From assembly GCF_000368265.1 (NCBI RefSeq), contig NZ_KB851219.1, forward strand, positions 263,920 through 327,919: a DNA stretch of 64,000 nucleotides, read 5' to 3'. The translations under genes were made by a program, and so were the position numbers. Below, one piece after another: positions 6,616-15,136 of this stretch (within the stretch, counting starts at the first letter, position 1; each line of letters opens with the position of its first letter). The notes under the pieces were generated by a model. That model worked only from the letters and a program-made list of their open reading frames with translations. It did not search any database and was not told the origin of the DNA. Source of the stretch: Acinetobacter brisouisimilis (lineage in GTDB: Bacteria > Pseudomonadota > Gammaproteobacteria > Pseudomonadales > Moraxellaceae).

Positions 6616-8883
6616 ATGAATAACATTAATATCAAATATAACCCATTTACAGTAGAAACAATTTTTACAGTGAATGGTACAGAGCTGTCTGATCAGAATA
6701 TCTTATCGGAGTTAAAAAATAGAAGATTACAACTTTGGGTTGCTAATCTTCCGGAAAAGTTATCCGAGTTTTTTAATGATGATATTAATATAGTAATTAC
6801 ATTTGAAGGGTTAGAATCAGACTATATTGATTTAAAGGAAGAAGTGGAGCGAGCAAATGCGAATGGCATGAACATTGATTTGAATGTAAAGCCCTTTGCT
6901 GATAGCGCAGAATCCCGTTTAAATGCAATTAAGACTTTGGTAAGTAAAGCAAAAGAAAACAAGAAATTTGTGAACTATTTAGAAAATAATAGTGAGGTTA
7001 AGCAAGGTTTAGAAGAGTCATTTAATAATGACGTTGATGCATATGTTGTAGCTACAATGTCATCAGGTAAATCTACATTCATTAATGCTTTGTTAGGTCA
7101 TGATTTATTGCCCGCAAGAAATGAAGCAACTACAGCTACAATCGCTCAAATTTTTAATACTAAGTTGGATGGGTATTATGGAGAGAGATATGGTAAAGAT
7201 AACGTTTTACTTGATGAAAAGCAATCTATCGACCTTAGAGTATTGAATGAATGGAATGATCTTGAAAAGACACATACCATCCGTATAGAAGGTTCAATTC
7301 GAGGTATTCAAGAAAGAGACAACGTTCGACTAGTTTTAACTGATACACCTGGACCAAATAATAGCCGTGATGAATCACATGCTCGATTAACTATGTCTTA
7401 TATACAAGATTCAATCCGTAATCCTTTAATTTTGTATATCTTGAATGCAACACAGTTAGGTATTAATGATGATAAAAATCTATTGAGTTTAGTTGCAAAG
7501 GAAATTAAAAAAGGTGGTAAACAAGCAAAAGATCGCTTTATTTTCGTCGTAAATAAATGTGATGAGTTTGATCTGGAGAAAGAATCTCTAGAAAAAGCAT
7601 TAGATAATGTTAGAAACTATTTACAGGAAAATGGCATTGATGACCCATTGATTTATCCTGTATCTGCTTTTGCAGCAAGATTAATTCGAAATGATGAGCA
7701 AAAACTGACAGCTAAAGAGCGTAGAGAAAAGAATAGTTATATTGATCAGTTCCAAGATGATCATTACAACTTTGTTAAATATATGCCATTAACTGCTAAA
7801 GTCTCTCGAAAAGTTGAAGAATTAGGATTTTTTGATAATCAGGAGTTTAATACAGCTTTAAAAAATACTGGTATTCCTGCTGTTGAAATGATGATTGATG
7901 AATATATTGACAAATATAATCTTCCACATCGTTTAAATAGAGCTAAAGTAGCTTTAGAAAAAGCGATTAATTCTGCTTTAAATGAGGAGAAAATCACACT
8001 TTCATTAGAACAAGATGAGGGTGAGCTTAAAGAAATTTTAGATAGTATCCATAAGCTTGAGCAAAAACGAGAACAGGGTTTTCAAACTGAAACTTATAAA
8101 CAAAAGTTAAAAGAGAAAAAGAATCAACTCCCAACTACCACAATAGATGCTATTGAATCTTTACGCACAGATATTGTAAAGACATTAAATAATGCAGGAA
8201 ATAGTTTACGTGGTGAGATAAGTCAACAACTCGCCAATAAAAAATTAGAAAGTATTGAAAATGAATTGAAGTTTAAGTTTGGAGAAGTAATCAATGCATT
8301 AGAAAATGCTTATACTCTGATGCAAAAGGATATTCAAAGTGATCTTAGTGTTGAATATCAAAAATATGTTGCATCAATATTTGAAGATGCTAATTCATTG
8401 AATATTCCAACATTGGAAGGTCTTAAACATAAGCTGCAACATTTGAATATTGCAGTAGCAAGGACCGTTTCTGCTGAAGTAAAGTCAAAAAGGGTAAGAG
8501 TTGGACAGAGACAGGTAAGTACTTCTCGTTGGTATAACCCATTCTCATGGGGACGTACGGAGACAATTGGTATTTATGAAGATAAAAAATATGTGTCTTT
8601 AGATGAGTTATGGGGCGTGCGGCTTAAAGAAGTGCGAGGACCATTCGATAAATTGCTAGTCGACGGTATAAAACATTTGCAATTTGGGGCAAATCAGATT
8701 GTTGATCTTTATATTGCATTTATGAGCAAAGAATTTGACCAACAATTCGATAAGATCATTTCTGATTTGACTGAAAAAATTCAAGATAAAGATAAACGTG
8801 AGCAAGTCATTGCAAAAGCGAAGCAAGAATTGCTATGGATTCAAAACTTACGCACTGAACTGAATACAACTTTAGTAGTTTAA
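6616..8883 (+). CDS. Full-length dynamin-like GTPase
   Basis: 755 residues. An N-terminal 140-residue region of unknown fold precedes a dynamin GTPase domain: G1 ATMSSGKST (146-154), switch NEATTATIA (169-177), G3 DTPGPNNSRDESH (243-255), G4 NKCD (313-316). From about residue 440 onward it is helical, with charged coiled-coil segments, and carries an aromatic patch RWYNPFSWGR (about 636-645) that could be a membrane-inserting tip. Bacterial dynamin-like proteins remodel membranes in a GTP-dependent way and some protect against phage-induced membrane damage. It is the second GTPase of the operon, and 12 bases separate it from the next gene. Confidence 0.85.
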   Translation: MNNINIKYNPFTVETIFTVNGTELSDQNILSELKNRRLQLWVANLPEKLSEFFNDDINIVITFEGLESDYIDLKEEVERANANGMNIDLNVKPFADSAESRLNAIKTLVSKAKENKKFVNYLENNSEVKQGLEESFNNDVDAYVVATMSSGKSTFINALLGHDLLPARNEATTATIAQIFNTKLDGYYGERYGKDNVLLDEKQSIDLRVLNEWNDLEKTHTIRIEGSIRGIQERDNVRLVLTDTPGPNNSRDESHARLTMSYIQDSIRNPLILYILNATQLGINDDKNLLSLVAKEIKKGGKQAKDRFIFVVNKCDEFDLEKESLEKALDNVRNYLQENGIDDPLIYPVSAFAARLIRNDEQKLTAKERREKNSYIDQFQDDHYNFVKYMPLTAKVSRKVEELGFFDNQEFNTALKNTGIPAVEMMIDEYIDKYNLPHRLNRAKVALEKAINSALNEEKITLSLEQDEGELKEILDSIHKLEQKREQGFQTETYKQKLKEKKNQLPTTTIDAIESLRTDIVKTLNNAGNSLRGEISQQLANKKLESIENELKFKFGEVINALENAYTLMQKDIQSDLSVEYQKYVASIFEDANSLNIPTLEGLKHKLQHLNIAVARTVSAEVKSKRVRVGQRQVSTSRWYNPFSWGRTETIGIYEDKKYVSLDELWGVRLKEVRGPFDKLLVDGIKHLQFGANQIVDLYIAFMSKEFDQQFDKIISDLTEKIQDKDKREQVIAKAKQELLWIQNLRTELNTTLVV

Positions 8884-8895
8884 GAGAGATTCAAA

Positions 8896-9780
8896 ATGAA
8901 TTTGAATAAGGAACAAGTTTTACAGTACTTAGATCAGTTAAATGATCAAGTTGAACTTCAGAGTCTGCGTGATGTTAGTAGTGATTTTGAGGCTTTTAAT
9001 TCTATTTTGGGTGCTTTGATCGAAGAAAAGACACATTATATACGAGAAGATTTTGATCGTTCTCGATTGCAGTTAGATAAAAATTTTTGTCGAGAACGGT
9101 TAAATCGAGCGATAGATATTAAACTCAATTTGATTGTTATTGGTGTAAAAGGCTTTACAGAATCTAGTCATATGGAAAATATGATTGCTGATAATGTATC
9201 CGCAACACGAAGCCATAATGTAAATAATGTAGAGCAAAAAGCTATATTAAGTAATTTGCCTTCTACATTTGTTGATGAACTATCAAGTCGTGATCTACAT
9301 GGATTAAAGATATCTTTATTAAATTTGTTGTTAGATCATAGTCAGCCTATTTCCAAGCTAAATGAGCTTTTATTTCTAATGAAAGATAAATGCTCTGATG
9401 TATTTGAAGAATATAGAGAGGATATGTTTAATAAACCAATGAATGAAGATGTGAATTTTTGGACATCTGATTATTTTCTAAAGCAAAATGTATCATTGGA
9501 AACAAATTTTTCATTCAAACGTTATCAACATCTTTTAGATGTTCGTGAATATTTACGAGTAAATGGTGATCCTGACTTTCAATATATTGAACGAACTAAG
9601 GAGAAAACATCTAGTTCCCAAGGCAAGAAAGATGATGAAACTGGTAAAGATCAACATAATACTGAAAGTAATTCAAAATCTTGGATAGATGAGTTAATTG
9701 ATATTTTGGTTGAGAGTCTACAGAAAATAAAAGATGTCAGTTGTGATTTAATTGAAAAAGTTAAATCGAAATTAAAATAA
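8896..9780 (+). CDS. Unknown helical protein of the dynamin-HerA operon
   Basis: 294 residues with no recognised family. It is strongly helical and charged throughout. A low-complexity linker rich in Lys, Ser, Gln and Asp (about 232-260) separates a 230-residue body from a C-terminal amphipathic helix (IDELIDILVESLQKIKDV). No signal peptide or transmembrane segment. Its position between the GTPases and the ATPase, with short gaps of 12 and 37 bases, suggests an adaptor linking the two. That role is inference. Confidence 0.75.
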   Translation: MNLNKEQVLQYLDQLNDQVELQSLRDVSSDFEAFNSILGALIEEKTHYIREDFDRSRLQLDKNFCRERLNRAIDIKLNLIVIGVKGFTESSHMENMIADNVSATRSHNVNNVEQKAILSNLPSTFVDELSSRDLHGLKISLLNLLLDHSQPISKLNELLFLMKDKCSDVFEEYREDMFNKPMNEDVNFWTSDYFLKQNVSLETNFSFKRYQHLLDVREYLRVNGDPDFQYIERTKEKTSSSQGKKDDETGKDQHNTESNSKSWIDELIDILVESLQKIKDVSCDLIEKVKSKLK

Positions 9781-9817
9781 ATCAATAGATATAAGATTAA
9801 GATAAGGAAAAATATGT

Positions 9818-12800
9818 ATGAATGATTTAGTCAAAGCAAAAACTGGTGTAAGTTTTAAACAGCAAGACCTTGATAAAATGCTGCAATCCACAGAGTATAT
9901 TATCAGCAAAAGCTATTTGCCTGATTTATCAAACATGTCTATTTTTCCTGCAAATGTTGAAGCAGTTCATTTAGGTTCGGAAGTTCGATTATTTAAACTA
10001 GAACGTCTAGTACAAAACAATAAACAATCAGTTTTAGAAGGTTTAGCAGCCATTTATACAGCTCTAGGAAAATCGGGGTATAGTATATTTTTTGTATTGG
10101 AAAGTGATGGAAACTCTACACAAATACAAATTGGTGTAAAAAGTAAAACTGGTACTGGTGCAGGCACGAATGCAGGTCAATTATTACAAGCAACCTTTGA
10201 AGGGCAATTTTCTGGTAGTTGCTTGAAGCGAATGTCTAATGCTGAAATCAACAATGTCTTTGCTCGGATAGAAGAATATCAAAAAAATGATGCAGCAGGT
10301 GTGACAGCTGTTACAGCAATTCCATCATTATCGGTAACAGACCGTGAATATTTCATGCAAGGTATGGAACGTTTTATTGATGCTGCTGAGGGGCAAATTT
10401 ATCAGGCTATTATTCTTGCTGAAGTAGTAGATGAACAATTATTACAAATCATTAAAACTGGCTATGAGCAAATTTATACTCAAATTTCTCCTTTTGCAAA
10501 GAACACCTTTAGCTATTCTCAGCAAGAATCAGTAAACTTCGCACAGGTACTAGGTTCGAGTGTAACTGAAACCTTAGGGCAAAGTGTTGGACTTACAGAA
10601 ACAAAAGGTCAGAGTGTTTCTAACGGAACAAATGAAAGTAATCAAGTTGGGTCATCAAAAAATCAAGCTGCTTCTATATCTCCTTTTGGATTAGGTATAA
10701 ATGCTAGTCAAAGTAATTCCTCATCTATAACCAAAGGAAATAGTTATACTGAAACTGAGAATTATTCAGACAGTAAGACCACTACAAACACAAATTCAAC
10801 CGCTAATACTTCGACTAATAGTATAAGTAATGGGACAACAACCGGTACGAGTGAACAGCATACGATTGAGTTTCAGAATAAATCGATACAGCAAATGCTG
10901 CAAAAAATTGATCGTAATCTAGAGCGTTTGGATGAAGTTCAGTCTTTCGGTGGCTGGAACTTTGCTGCGTATTTTATCGGTAAAACCCCGATTGTTTCGC
11001 ACTCATTGGGGAGTATTTACTATGGTCTGATGAAAGGCGACGAATCTAGTTGTGAGGCGTCTAGTATTACTACATGGTCTAATACAAATAAGGACTTGAT
11101 TTTGGGGTATTTAAAGAATCTTCAACATCCACAATTATGCCCAATATTTAAAGATAAGATAATAGAAAAAATCCCATTTTTAACACCAACGACACTATTA
11201 TCTACAAAAGAAATCGCTTTAACTCTCAATTTACCACAGCATTCGACTTCTACTTTAAGTGTGGTTGAAACAGCTCCATTTGGTCGCTCGATACAATTAC
11301 TAAACCAATCTAAAGAAAGTGATGTAGATGGTTTGGAACTTGGAGTATTGCGTCATTTATGGAAAGAGTATAATCAAAAAGTTATTCTTAATAAAAAACA
11401 ATTGACCCAACATACTTTAGTTTGTGGTTCTACTGGGTCAGGTAAAAGTAATACGTTATACACGATATTAAATGAACTACTTCAACAGAAGATTCCGTTC
11501 TTAATTATTGAACCTGTAAAAGGTGAATATAAGCATGTTTTTGGAAATGATCCAAATGTGGCTGTATATGGAACGAATCCTAAGCAAGCAAAATTACTAC
11601 AATTAAATCCTTTTAGTTTCCCAGAAGATATCCATGTCTTAGAACATATTGATCGGCTCATTGAGATTTTCAATGTTTGCTGGCCAATGTATGCTGCAAT
11701 GCCAGTGATTTTAAAAAAATCTATCCTTAAAGCCTATGAGGTGGTTGGATGGGAATTGACTGAATCTATCAACTTACGGAAAGAAAAATATTTTCCTACA
11801 TTTAAAGATGTAGCGAATCAGTTGAAAGAAATTATCCAATCTTCTGCTTATTCAGAAGAAGTTAAAAGCAATTATATTGGTTCACTTGAAACACGGATTA
11901 TGTCATTAACGGATGGTTTAAATGGAAAAATATTTAATCATCATGAGCTTAGTAATACTATGTTGTTTGATCATAATGTGATTGTGGATCTGAGCCGTGT
12001 TGCATCATCTGAAACCAAGTCTTTAATTATGGGGATTTTGGTGATGAAGTTAAATGAGTATCGTATTAGTCAAAATCTTGATATGAATTCAGCGCTGAAG
12101 CATGTCACCATATTGGAAGAAGCGCATCACCTATTGAAGCGGACTAATACTAGCCAATCTATGGAATCTGGTAACCTTGTTGGTAAAGCTGTAGAAATGC
12201 TGAGTGAATCTATCGCAGAAATGCGAACTTATGGTGAAGCATTTATTATTGTAGATCAGTCACCGAATGCCTTAGATATTTCTGCTATTCGTAATACCAA
12301 TACAAAAATTATTTTACGCTTGCCTGAAGAGCAGGATCGTCACGTGGTTGGTCGTTCTGTTGCATTAAATGATGAACAGCTACAAGAGATTTCTAAGCTT
12401 CCACAGGGTGTTGCAATTGTGCATCAGAGTGAGTGGTTAGAACCGATTCTGTGCAAAATTAACTATTTTGAACAGCAAAACCAACGATACATCTTCAATG
12501 CTGAAATTGGAAGTATTTCATCTTCACAAAAATTAAGACAAGAAATTGTACGTTGTTTATTATGCATGAGCCAACGTATTCAAGAAGAAAGTCTCTTTGA
12601 TATTGAACAGATGCAAGCAAATTTGGAACAAATTGCAGATACATTATTGCGTTTAGAGATTGCTGATTTAATTACCCAATATAAGTCTGGCGTGAAAATG
12701 GATGCAATCAAAGATTACGAAAAGATTAGTAGATTAATTGTGCGTAGTTGGGAGTTGGAGGATAAGTTAGAGCCTCTTATTCAGCAAACAACAGATGTTG

Positions 12801-12979
12801 TTGATTTTGATTCTAGACTAAATCATTTGATTATTGAGTCCGATACATTAATTCAGATGGAAGTAAAACAGGCATGTTTTAAATATTTATCTATGTTGGA
12901 TCAGCGCTATTTAAAAGGTTATCAAATATGGATAGACCAAATAAAGCCAAATACACTTGAACCTTATAACTTAGCTTAA
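9818..12979 (+). CDS. Large HerA/FtsK-type ATPase with low-complexity linker
   Basis: 1053 residues in three parts. Residues 1-230 form a domain I do not recognise. About 235-350 is a Ser/Thr/Asn/Gln/Gly-rich region with loose repeats (GQSVGLTETKGQSVS, TTTNTNSTANTSTNS). The C-terminal half is a HerA/VirD4-type ATPase (DUF87-like): Walker A CGSTGSGKSN (near 539-548), Walker B VTILEEAHHLL (about 763-773), then QSPNALDISAIRNTNTKIILRLPEEQDR, the sensor/arginine region of the hexameric motor. Such ATPases translocate DNA or protein. Here the motor is flanked by dynamin-like GTPases and followed by a toxin-immunity pair, pointing to a defence or toxin-handling complex. The start follows a modest A-rich GGA signal. 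Confidence 0.8.
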   Translation: MNDLVKAKTGVSFKQQDLDKMLQSTEYIISKSYLPDLSNMSIFPANVEAVHLGSEVRLFKLERLVQNNKQSVLEGLAAIYTALGKSGYSIFFVLESDGNSTQIQIGVKSKTGTGAGTNAGQLLQATFEGQFSGSCLKRMSNAEINNVFARIEEYQKNDAAGVTAVTAIPSLSVTDREYFMQGMERFIDAAEGQIYQAIILAEVVDEQLLQIIKTGYEQIYTQISPFAKNTFSYSQQESVNFAQVLGSSVTETLGQSVGLTETKGQSVSNGTNESNQVGSSKNQAASISPFGLGINASQSNSSSITKGNSYTETENYSDSKTTTNTNSTANTSTNSISNGTTTGTSEQHTIEFQNKSIQQMLQKIDRNLERLDEVQSFGGWNFAAYFIGKTPIVSHSLGSIYYGLMKGDESSCEASSITTWSNTNKDLILGYLKNLQHPQLCPIFKDKIIEKIPFLTPTTLLSTKEIALTLNLPQHSTSTLSVVETAPFGRSIQLLNQSKESDVDGLELGVLRHLWKEYNQKVILNKKQLTQHTLVCGSTGSGKSNTLYTILNELLQQKIPFLIIEPVKGEYKHVFGNDPNVAVYGTNPKQAKLLQLNPFSFPEDIHVLEHIDRLIEIFNVCWPMYAAMPVILKKSILKAYEVVGWELTESINLRKEKYFPTFKDVANQLKEIIQSSAYSEEVKSNYIGSLETRIMSLTDGLNGKIFNHHELSNTMLFDHNVIVDLSRVASSETKSLIMGILVMKLNEYRISQNLDMNSALKHVTILEEAHHLLKRTNTSQSMESGNLVGKAVEMLSESIAEMRTYGEAFIIVDQSPNALDISAIRNTNTKIILRLPEEQDRHVVGRSVALNDEQLQEISKLPQGVAIVHQSEWLEPILCKINYFEQQNQRYIFNAEIGSISSSQKLRQEIVRCLLCMSQRIQEESLFDIEQMQANLEQIADTLLRLEIADLITQYKSGVKMDAIKDYEKISRLIVRSWELEDKLEPLIQQTTDVVDFDSRLNHLIIESDTLIQMEVKQACFKYLSMLDQRYLKGYQIWIDQIKPNTLEPYNLA

Positions 12980-12993
12980 TCTAGAGGGAAATT

Positions 12994-13605
12994 ATGATAG
13001 ATGTGAAAGGAATGACAGAGATAGCATCTTTATCGAAAGGAAATTGGTATAAGGATACATCTACTTCAATAGAGGGTAAATATTCTATCTCTTCTTTAGA
13101 TCAACCAATATCTAAAATTGTTCCTGAGAGGATGGAACAATCTTTGACTGATTTATCTGATGATAGAAAACAGGAATTGAAAGAGAAGGGATATGGTGAA
13201 AAAACTGTTGAATCTATTCGTTCTGAAGAAGAAGCAGATATTTATGATGGGGCAGAACTTGAAGCGAAAGAAGTCAATGGGCGTGAATGTTTGGTTCGAA
13301 AAGATATTGATTATGATCAAGTCGATGATAGAGGTCGGACTAATCTTGACCGAATGAGCAAAGGTTTATCTCCTTTAGATAAAAATGGACAGCCTTATGA
13401 ACTACATCATATTGGGCAAAAAATGGATTCCCCGCTTGCAGAGCTAACCAAAAAAGAGCATGGTACTCAAGAACGTGGGAACTATACAATTTTACATGAA
13501 GCCAAAAAAGAATCAGAAATTAGCCGCACTGAATTTGGTAAAGAACGTGCTGAACATTGGAAAGCTCGTGCTGAAGAAGTGAGACAGGAGTTAGAAAACG
13601 CATGA
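12994..13605 (+). CDS. LHH-family nuclease toxin
   Basis: 203 residues. The C-terminal domain carries YELHHIGQKMDSPLAELTK (135-153) with the defining Leu-His-His at 137-139, then GNYTILHE (162-169), the pattern of the LHH subgroup of HNH/ENDO VII nucleases found as the toxic tip of polymorphic toxins. The N-terminal 100 residues are not recognised and include no signal peptide; this region could be the part recognised by its carrier. A strong AGAGGG ribosome-binding site precedes the ATG. The gene overlaps the SUKH gene by 4 bases (ATGA), the usual toxin-immunity arrangement. It lacks the large delivery scaffold of secreted toxins, so it may work inside the cell or be a cargo of the ATPase encoded just upstream. 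Confidence 0.8.
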   Translation: MIDVKGMTEIASLSKGNWYKDTSTSIEGKYSISSLDQPISKIVPERMEQSLTDLSDDRKQELKEKGYGEKTVESIRSEEEADIYDGAELEAKEVNGRECLVRKDIDYDQVDDRGRTNLDRMSKGLSPLDKNGQPYELHHIGQKMDSPLAELTKKEHGTQERGNYTILHEAKKESEISRTEFGKERAEHWKARAEEVRQELENA

Positions 13606-14003
13606 ATACTTTGAAAGAGTTTATAGTATCAAACTCAGTTGATACTATTAATGTATCAGATGAGCAAATTCAAGCTACAGAAAAGAATTTACCATTTAAG
13701 TTTGATTCTGAATATTTGAATTATCTCAGAACTTGTGGGCAGTTAGAATATGATTATTTAGAATTTTACGGTCTAGGTGTTCCCGCCAATTCTCATGTTA
13801 ATGTTGGACGAGCTTACCAAGAGTTAAGTGCTATAAGCACTTATCCAGATAATTCTATTCCTGTTTTGGATTTAGGGGATGGGCATTATGCTTTGTATAA
13901 TGTACAAACTAAAGAAGTTACTGAATGGAGCTTTGATGGTATTGTTAAAATACTAAATACAAGTTTAGAGAAATATCTGATGGTAACATTGCAAAATATT
14001 TAA
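13602..14003 (+). CDS. SUKH (SMI1/KNR4) family immunity protein
   Basis: 133 residues. LPFKFDSEYLNYLRTCGQLE is the typical SUKH start (P-x-D/E-Y...G), followed by the alpha/beta body with VGRAYQEL and VLDLGDGHYALYNV. SUKH proteins neutralise nuclease toxins, particularly of the HNH/LHH type. Translation is coupled to the LHH gene by an ATGA overlap, so it should be the cognate immunity. It is the last gene of the operon; a strong bidirectional terminator lies 250 bases downstream. Confidence 0.85.
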   Translation: MNTLKEFIVSNSVDTINVSDEQIQATEKNLPFKFDSEYLNYLRTCGQLEYDYLEFYGLGVPANSHVNVGRAYQELSAISTYPDNSIPVLDLGDGHYALYNVQTKEVTEWSFDGIVKILNTSLEKYLMVTLQNI

Positions 14004-14170
14004 ATAGTATTTATTGGTATGATTTAACATTTTATAGTTGTGGGTAATAATGGCATTTTTAATGCAATTTATTCATAAGTTTGGTGCAGTGAGTATTAAT
14101 AATATTATTTATCAATTTGTATGAAAAATTTATTCATGTAGTATGCTGTTCTTGCACACAATAAGTTTAA

Positions 14171-14242
14171 TTTTTAGCCTTTCTAGGACTACCACAATGG
14201 CCTGTTAGAAAAGCAGGAATAGGAACTGCAATAAAAGATTAA
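14171..14242 (+). pseudogene. Coding-like remnant after the SUKH gene
   Basis: A 23-codon frame with no start, ending in TAA and reading FLGLPQWPVRKAGIGTAIKD at the end. It has coding character but is bounded upstream by stop codons. Possibly the tail of a lost gene or duplicated immunity gene. Low confidence. Confidence 0.2.
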
Positions 14243-14256
14243 TCAAAATGCTTAAG

Positions 14257-14292
14257 AAAAGCTCATAGGTCAAAAGACCTATGAGCTTTTTT
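14257..14292. terminator. Bidirectional terminator between defence operon and DUF805 gene
   Basis: Perfect 15-bp stem AAAAGCTCATAGGTC (14257-14271) / GACCTATGAGCTTTT (14276-14290) with an AAAA loop and T-run. It serves the convergent operon and the DUF805 gene. Confidence 0.9.
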
Positions 14293-14295
14293 AGT

Positions 14296-14889
14296 TTATG
14301 TTGTTATTTTACCATATTGATTTTCTTGAGGATCACTTTCTTTTGACCACCAAATAACTAGTAATATGATTGCAAAAGGAATGATCGCTAATAGCTGATA
14401 CCATCCTGTTCTATTAATATCATGTAATCGTCGGCAACCAACAGCCCACTCAGGTAGACCTAAACCAATTGCAGCAATTACCCAGAAGATGCCTCCAGTT
14501 TCAAGCATTTCATCTAGTAAAAATAAAATAAAAATTAATGTATATTTACATAACACGAAGAACCAAAATTCTTGACGGCTAGCTCTACCATTAAAATTGG
14601 CATAATTCTTTAAACATTTAATAAACCAATCTACAAATTGATATTGATCTTCTGACTTAACTGTTTTTTTTGGGAGTGTAGTATTATCCGTCGATAAATT
14701 GGAAAGAAGTTCAAGATAAATATCAATGGCTTGTCCTTGTGGAGTGATATCAAAATCAACTTTTAAGCCTCGTTCTGGTACAGAGCGTTCTTTCCATTCA
14801 TTTCCTACGAAAGAGTAACGTTGAGAATCCTCCCCCGAGATAATTCCTGAATTGGTCTGAATTGAAAAATTTAGAATTATACCTTTCAT
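14296..14889 (-). CDS. DUF805 membrane protein with cold-shock-like N-terminal domain
   Basis: 197 residues. Residues 1-60 (GIILNFSIQTNSGIISGED, then RYSFVGNEW and GLKVDFDI) resemble a cold-shock/OB fold as seen in some DUF805 proteins. The C-terminal part is DUF805: YANFNGRASRQEFWFF at the start, hydrophobic segments LCKYTLIFILFLLDEM and GIFWVIAAIGLGLP, the conserved GCRRLHDINRTGWY, and a last segment LLAIIPFAIILLVIWW. An inner-membrane protein of unknown function. It stands alone on the minus strand between two plus-strand defence operons and shares promoter elements with the lipoprotein gene at 3.5 kb. Confidence 0.85.
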   Translation of the reverse strand: MKGIILNFSIQTNSGIISGEDSQRYSFVGNEWKERSVPERGLKVDFDITPQGQAIDIYLELLSNLSTDNTTLPKKTVKSEDQYQFVDWFIKCLKNYANFNGRASRQEFWFFVLCKYTLIFILFLLDEMLETGGIFWVIAAIGLGLPEWAVGCRRLHDINRTGWYQLLAIIPFAIILLVIWWSKESDPQENQYGKITT

Positions 14890-14911
14890 TTTTGTAGTCC
14901 CGTGATGTAAA

Positions 14912-14974
14912 AAGTGATATTTGCTAGTTGGTTAAAAAGGTATATTGAGTGAATAAAGTGACAGGTGAAGTCAC
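14912..14974 (-). promoter_or_regulatory. Promoter and palindrome for the DUF805 gene
   Basis: On the minus strand: inverted repeat GTGAC/GTCAC (14958-14962, 14970-14974) around AGGTGAA, then TTAACC (about 14930-14935, -35-like) and after 17-18 bases TTTTAC/TTTACA. GACAGGTGA, TTTAACCAA and ATCACTT are shared with 4217-4263; the last two have the same 16-base offset in both places. Confidence 0.4.
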
Positions 14975-15136
14975 ATTTAAAGATTTTGATTTTTATATAA
15001 TTAAGAATTTATTGAAATTTTAAACATATTTTAAAATTTTTTAAATTTCTTAGCTGGATTTTAAATTATATATAAATGATTTTTATAAAATAATTCGCTA
15101 GAATGGTATATAAAATATAAAACTATATGGATTAAT

